From positions 31,291,575 through 31,355,574 of the forward strand of contig OY726563.1 in the NCBI GenBank assembly GCA_963383645.1: 64,000 bases of DNA, given 5' to 3'. The notes below the pieces were generated by a model. The model searched no databases. It was not told the DNA's origin and saw only the letters and a list, made by a program, of their open reading frames with translations. The DNA comes from Muscardinus avellanarius. Taxonomy: Eukaryota > Chordata > Mammalia > Rodentia > Gliridae. A program made the position numbers and the translations under genes. Below, one piece after another: positions 62,723-64,000 of this stretch (within the stretch, counting starts at the first letter, position 1; every line of letters starts with the position of its first letter).

Positions 62723-63109
62723 TCGTGGTAAATTTCCATGAATGAAATTAAGAAAGTTATTATAGAAACCTTACTATCCCTTGATCTTGGGTGCCTGCAG
62801 TCAGTTATTGAAGGCTCAGTGAAAATCCTGGCCTTTGCTCTCTGCACACTCATTGACAACATCTAACAAACTATCTCTCTTCTCTGTGCTCCAGTTTCCT
62901 CTCTGCATATACAATACAGAAGCAACTACTGAAGTTTTAACTATTTTACTTGAGAAACCTTAACAGGTCCAAACAAGCAGGTGACAGAAATAAGGAAGGC
63001 ATTGGAAAAGATAATGTCTCAGTCAACAACTAACAATAAAGCGTAAGAAAAGTGACTCCATGCTAGTTACACCCCTAGGTTCTTCAGAAGTCTGGTACCT
63101 TTGGCTTTC

Positions 63110-63425
63110 ACTAACTTAGAAACCATCTGCCACCTAAAACAATACAATTTACTAGAGAGGCCATAGGGAGAGGATGAGAGAGATAGAGACAGACTCAGCC
63201 AGACTCCAGCCCAAATCCTCAACTAAGATACCAGATATGAGAGAAGCCATTTTGTATCTTCCAGCCATGGTTGCCTCAGCAATTACCAGGGACAGCAGAG
63301 ATGAGCTACCCCAATGGAGCCCTGCCCAAATTTCCAACCCAGAGAATCTTTAAGCAATAACATAGTTGTTTAAAACCACTAATTTCTAAGTGGTCTGTTG
63401 TGCAACAATAGATCACTGATACAAA
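63110..63425 (+). mobile_element. Possible LTR 3' end
   Basis: TAAAACCACTAATTTCTAAG, GTCTGTTGTGCAACAATAG and ATCACTGATAC resemble the 3' end of a MaLR or related LTR. Only the end is recognisable. Confidence 0.35.
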
Positions 63426-63739
63426 TATAAAATAGCAAGGTCTTTTGGTGAGGGAGGAAGGAAGAGATCATTTCATGGAGGCAGAGGAAGTGAGGGCCTG
63501 ACAAAGGCCATTAAAAACTTGCCCACCTGTTTGCTCTCACCAGCCAAAACACAATTCCTGTGGATGGCTCTGGGATATGGTTCCATTTCTTTGTATCATT
63601 AAAATATCAGAGAAATTTTCAGAAAGTATAAAAGAAGCAAGATGGGAAGCACTGAATTCCATAACTAAAAAGCCAGCAACAACATTACCTGAATGATGCT
63701 CAACTTAAAATCCATTACTGGAAGGAAAAAGTTCAAATA

Positions 63740-63890
63740 AGGCTATTCCATATAGGAAAGTATCACTACCAATCTCACTAACATGTGCAGGGAGGGAGGG
63801 GGAGCAGGGTGTGATGTGAAGAGGAATATAAGTGTTGTATGTATGTACATTTGTATCACCTTAAACCTCACTAAAATATAAAATCACAAT
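63740..63890 (+). mobile_element. L1-like 3' tail
   Basis: GGGAGGGAGGGGGAGCAGGG, TGTATGTACATTTGTATCAC, ending ATAAAATCACAATG: resembles a diverged L1 3'UTR in sense. Short, so uncertain. Confidence 0.4.
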
Positions 63891-63899
63891 GCTCTCTTA

Positions 63900-63975
63900 T
63901 GATCTTCCTGTCTCAGCCTCCCAAGAACTGGAATAAGAACTAGGATTATAGTCATGTAGCATCACACCTGGCACA
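63900..63975 (-). repeat. B1-half fragment
   Basis: GATCTTCCTGTCTCAGCCTC to CATCACACCTGGC, with a 5-10 bp internal repeat. Confidence 0.6.
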
Positions 63976-64000
63976 ATGAACCAATAAAGGCACAATAATT

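Noticed and set aside
59734..64000. Exon for SRPX sushi repeat 2
   Set aside because: Looked for on the - strand using expected Cys and Trp spacing; nothing matched, so it should lie beyond the window.

Overview
This is a mammalian nuclear window: AT-rich, intron-dominated, and full of retrotransposons. The commonest SINE here is a B1/7SL-like left half (consensus GCCGGGCGTGGTGGC) joined to a tRNA-Ala-derived ID right half (GGGCTGGGGATGTAGCTCAG). That composite is characteristic of squirrels and relatives (Sciuridae), so the source is most likely a ground squirrel, marmot or similar rodent. The two protein-coding genes, SYTL5 and SRPX, are neighbours on the X chromosome in placental mammals (Xp11.4 in human), so this is probably squirrel X. 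Species and chromosome are inferred.

Layout. Positions 1-17,805 hold the 3' end of SYTL5 on the + strand: four coding exons (8515-8623, 12057-12192, 15807-16015, 17663-17805) encode the last 198 residues, mainly the C-terminal C2 domain. Positions 17,806-42,497 are the SYTL5/SRPX tail-to-tail interval, about 24.7 kb. It holds the SYTL5 3'UTR, an L2 fossil, a nested stack of insertions at 21.9-25.9 kb, a 5'-inverted L1 at 31.2-31.95 kb and one nearly complete but dead L1 at 33,796-40,274. Positions 42,498-64,000 hold the 3' half of SRPX on the - strand: six coding exons encode about 289 residues (the HYR domain, third sushi domain and C-terminal domain). The first SRPX exons lie beyond position 64,000 and the first SYTL5 exons before position 1. 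All ten exons have GT/AG borders and compatible phases.

The two genes are not functionally coupled. SYTL5 is a Rab27-binding vesicle-docking protein and SRPX a secreted or membrane-associated sushi-repeat protein. Their shared context is location only.

The most unusual content is in the transposable elements. Two copies (22,993-25,795 and 9,123-10,843) show the same odd architecture: an L1-type ORF1 followed, in place of ORF2, by an ORF2 piece in the opposite orientation, then an L1-type 3' tail. This points to a non-autonomous HAL1-like L1 derivative that amplified as a unit. Next to the first copy is a second composite element: about 6.6 copies of a GC-rich 98-bp repeat fused to an L1-like 3' end with a poly(A) tail, analogous in layout to primate SVA. 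The two are nested inside one SINE.

Limits: repeat family names come from memory of consensus sequences, without alignment. Borders without target-site duplications are approximate, and percent identities were not computed. I found no functional RNA gene, CRISPR array or intact mobile-element coding region.
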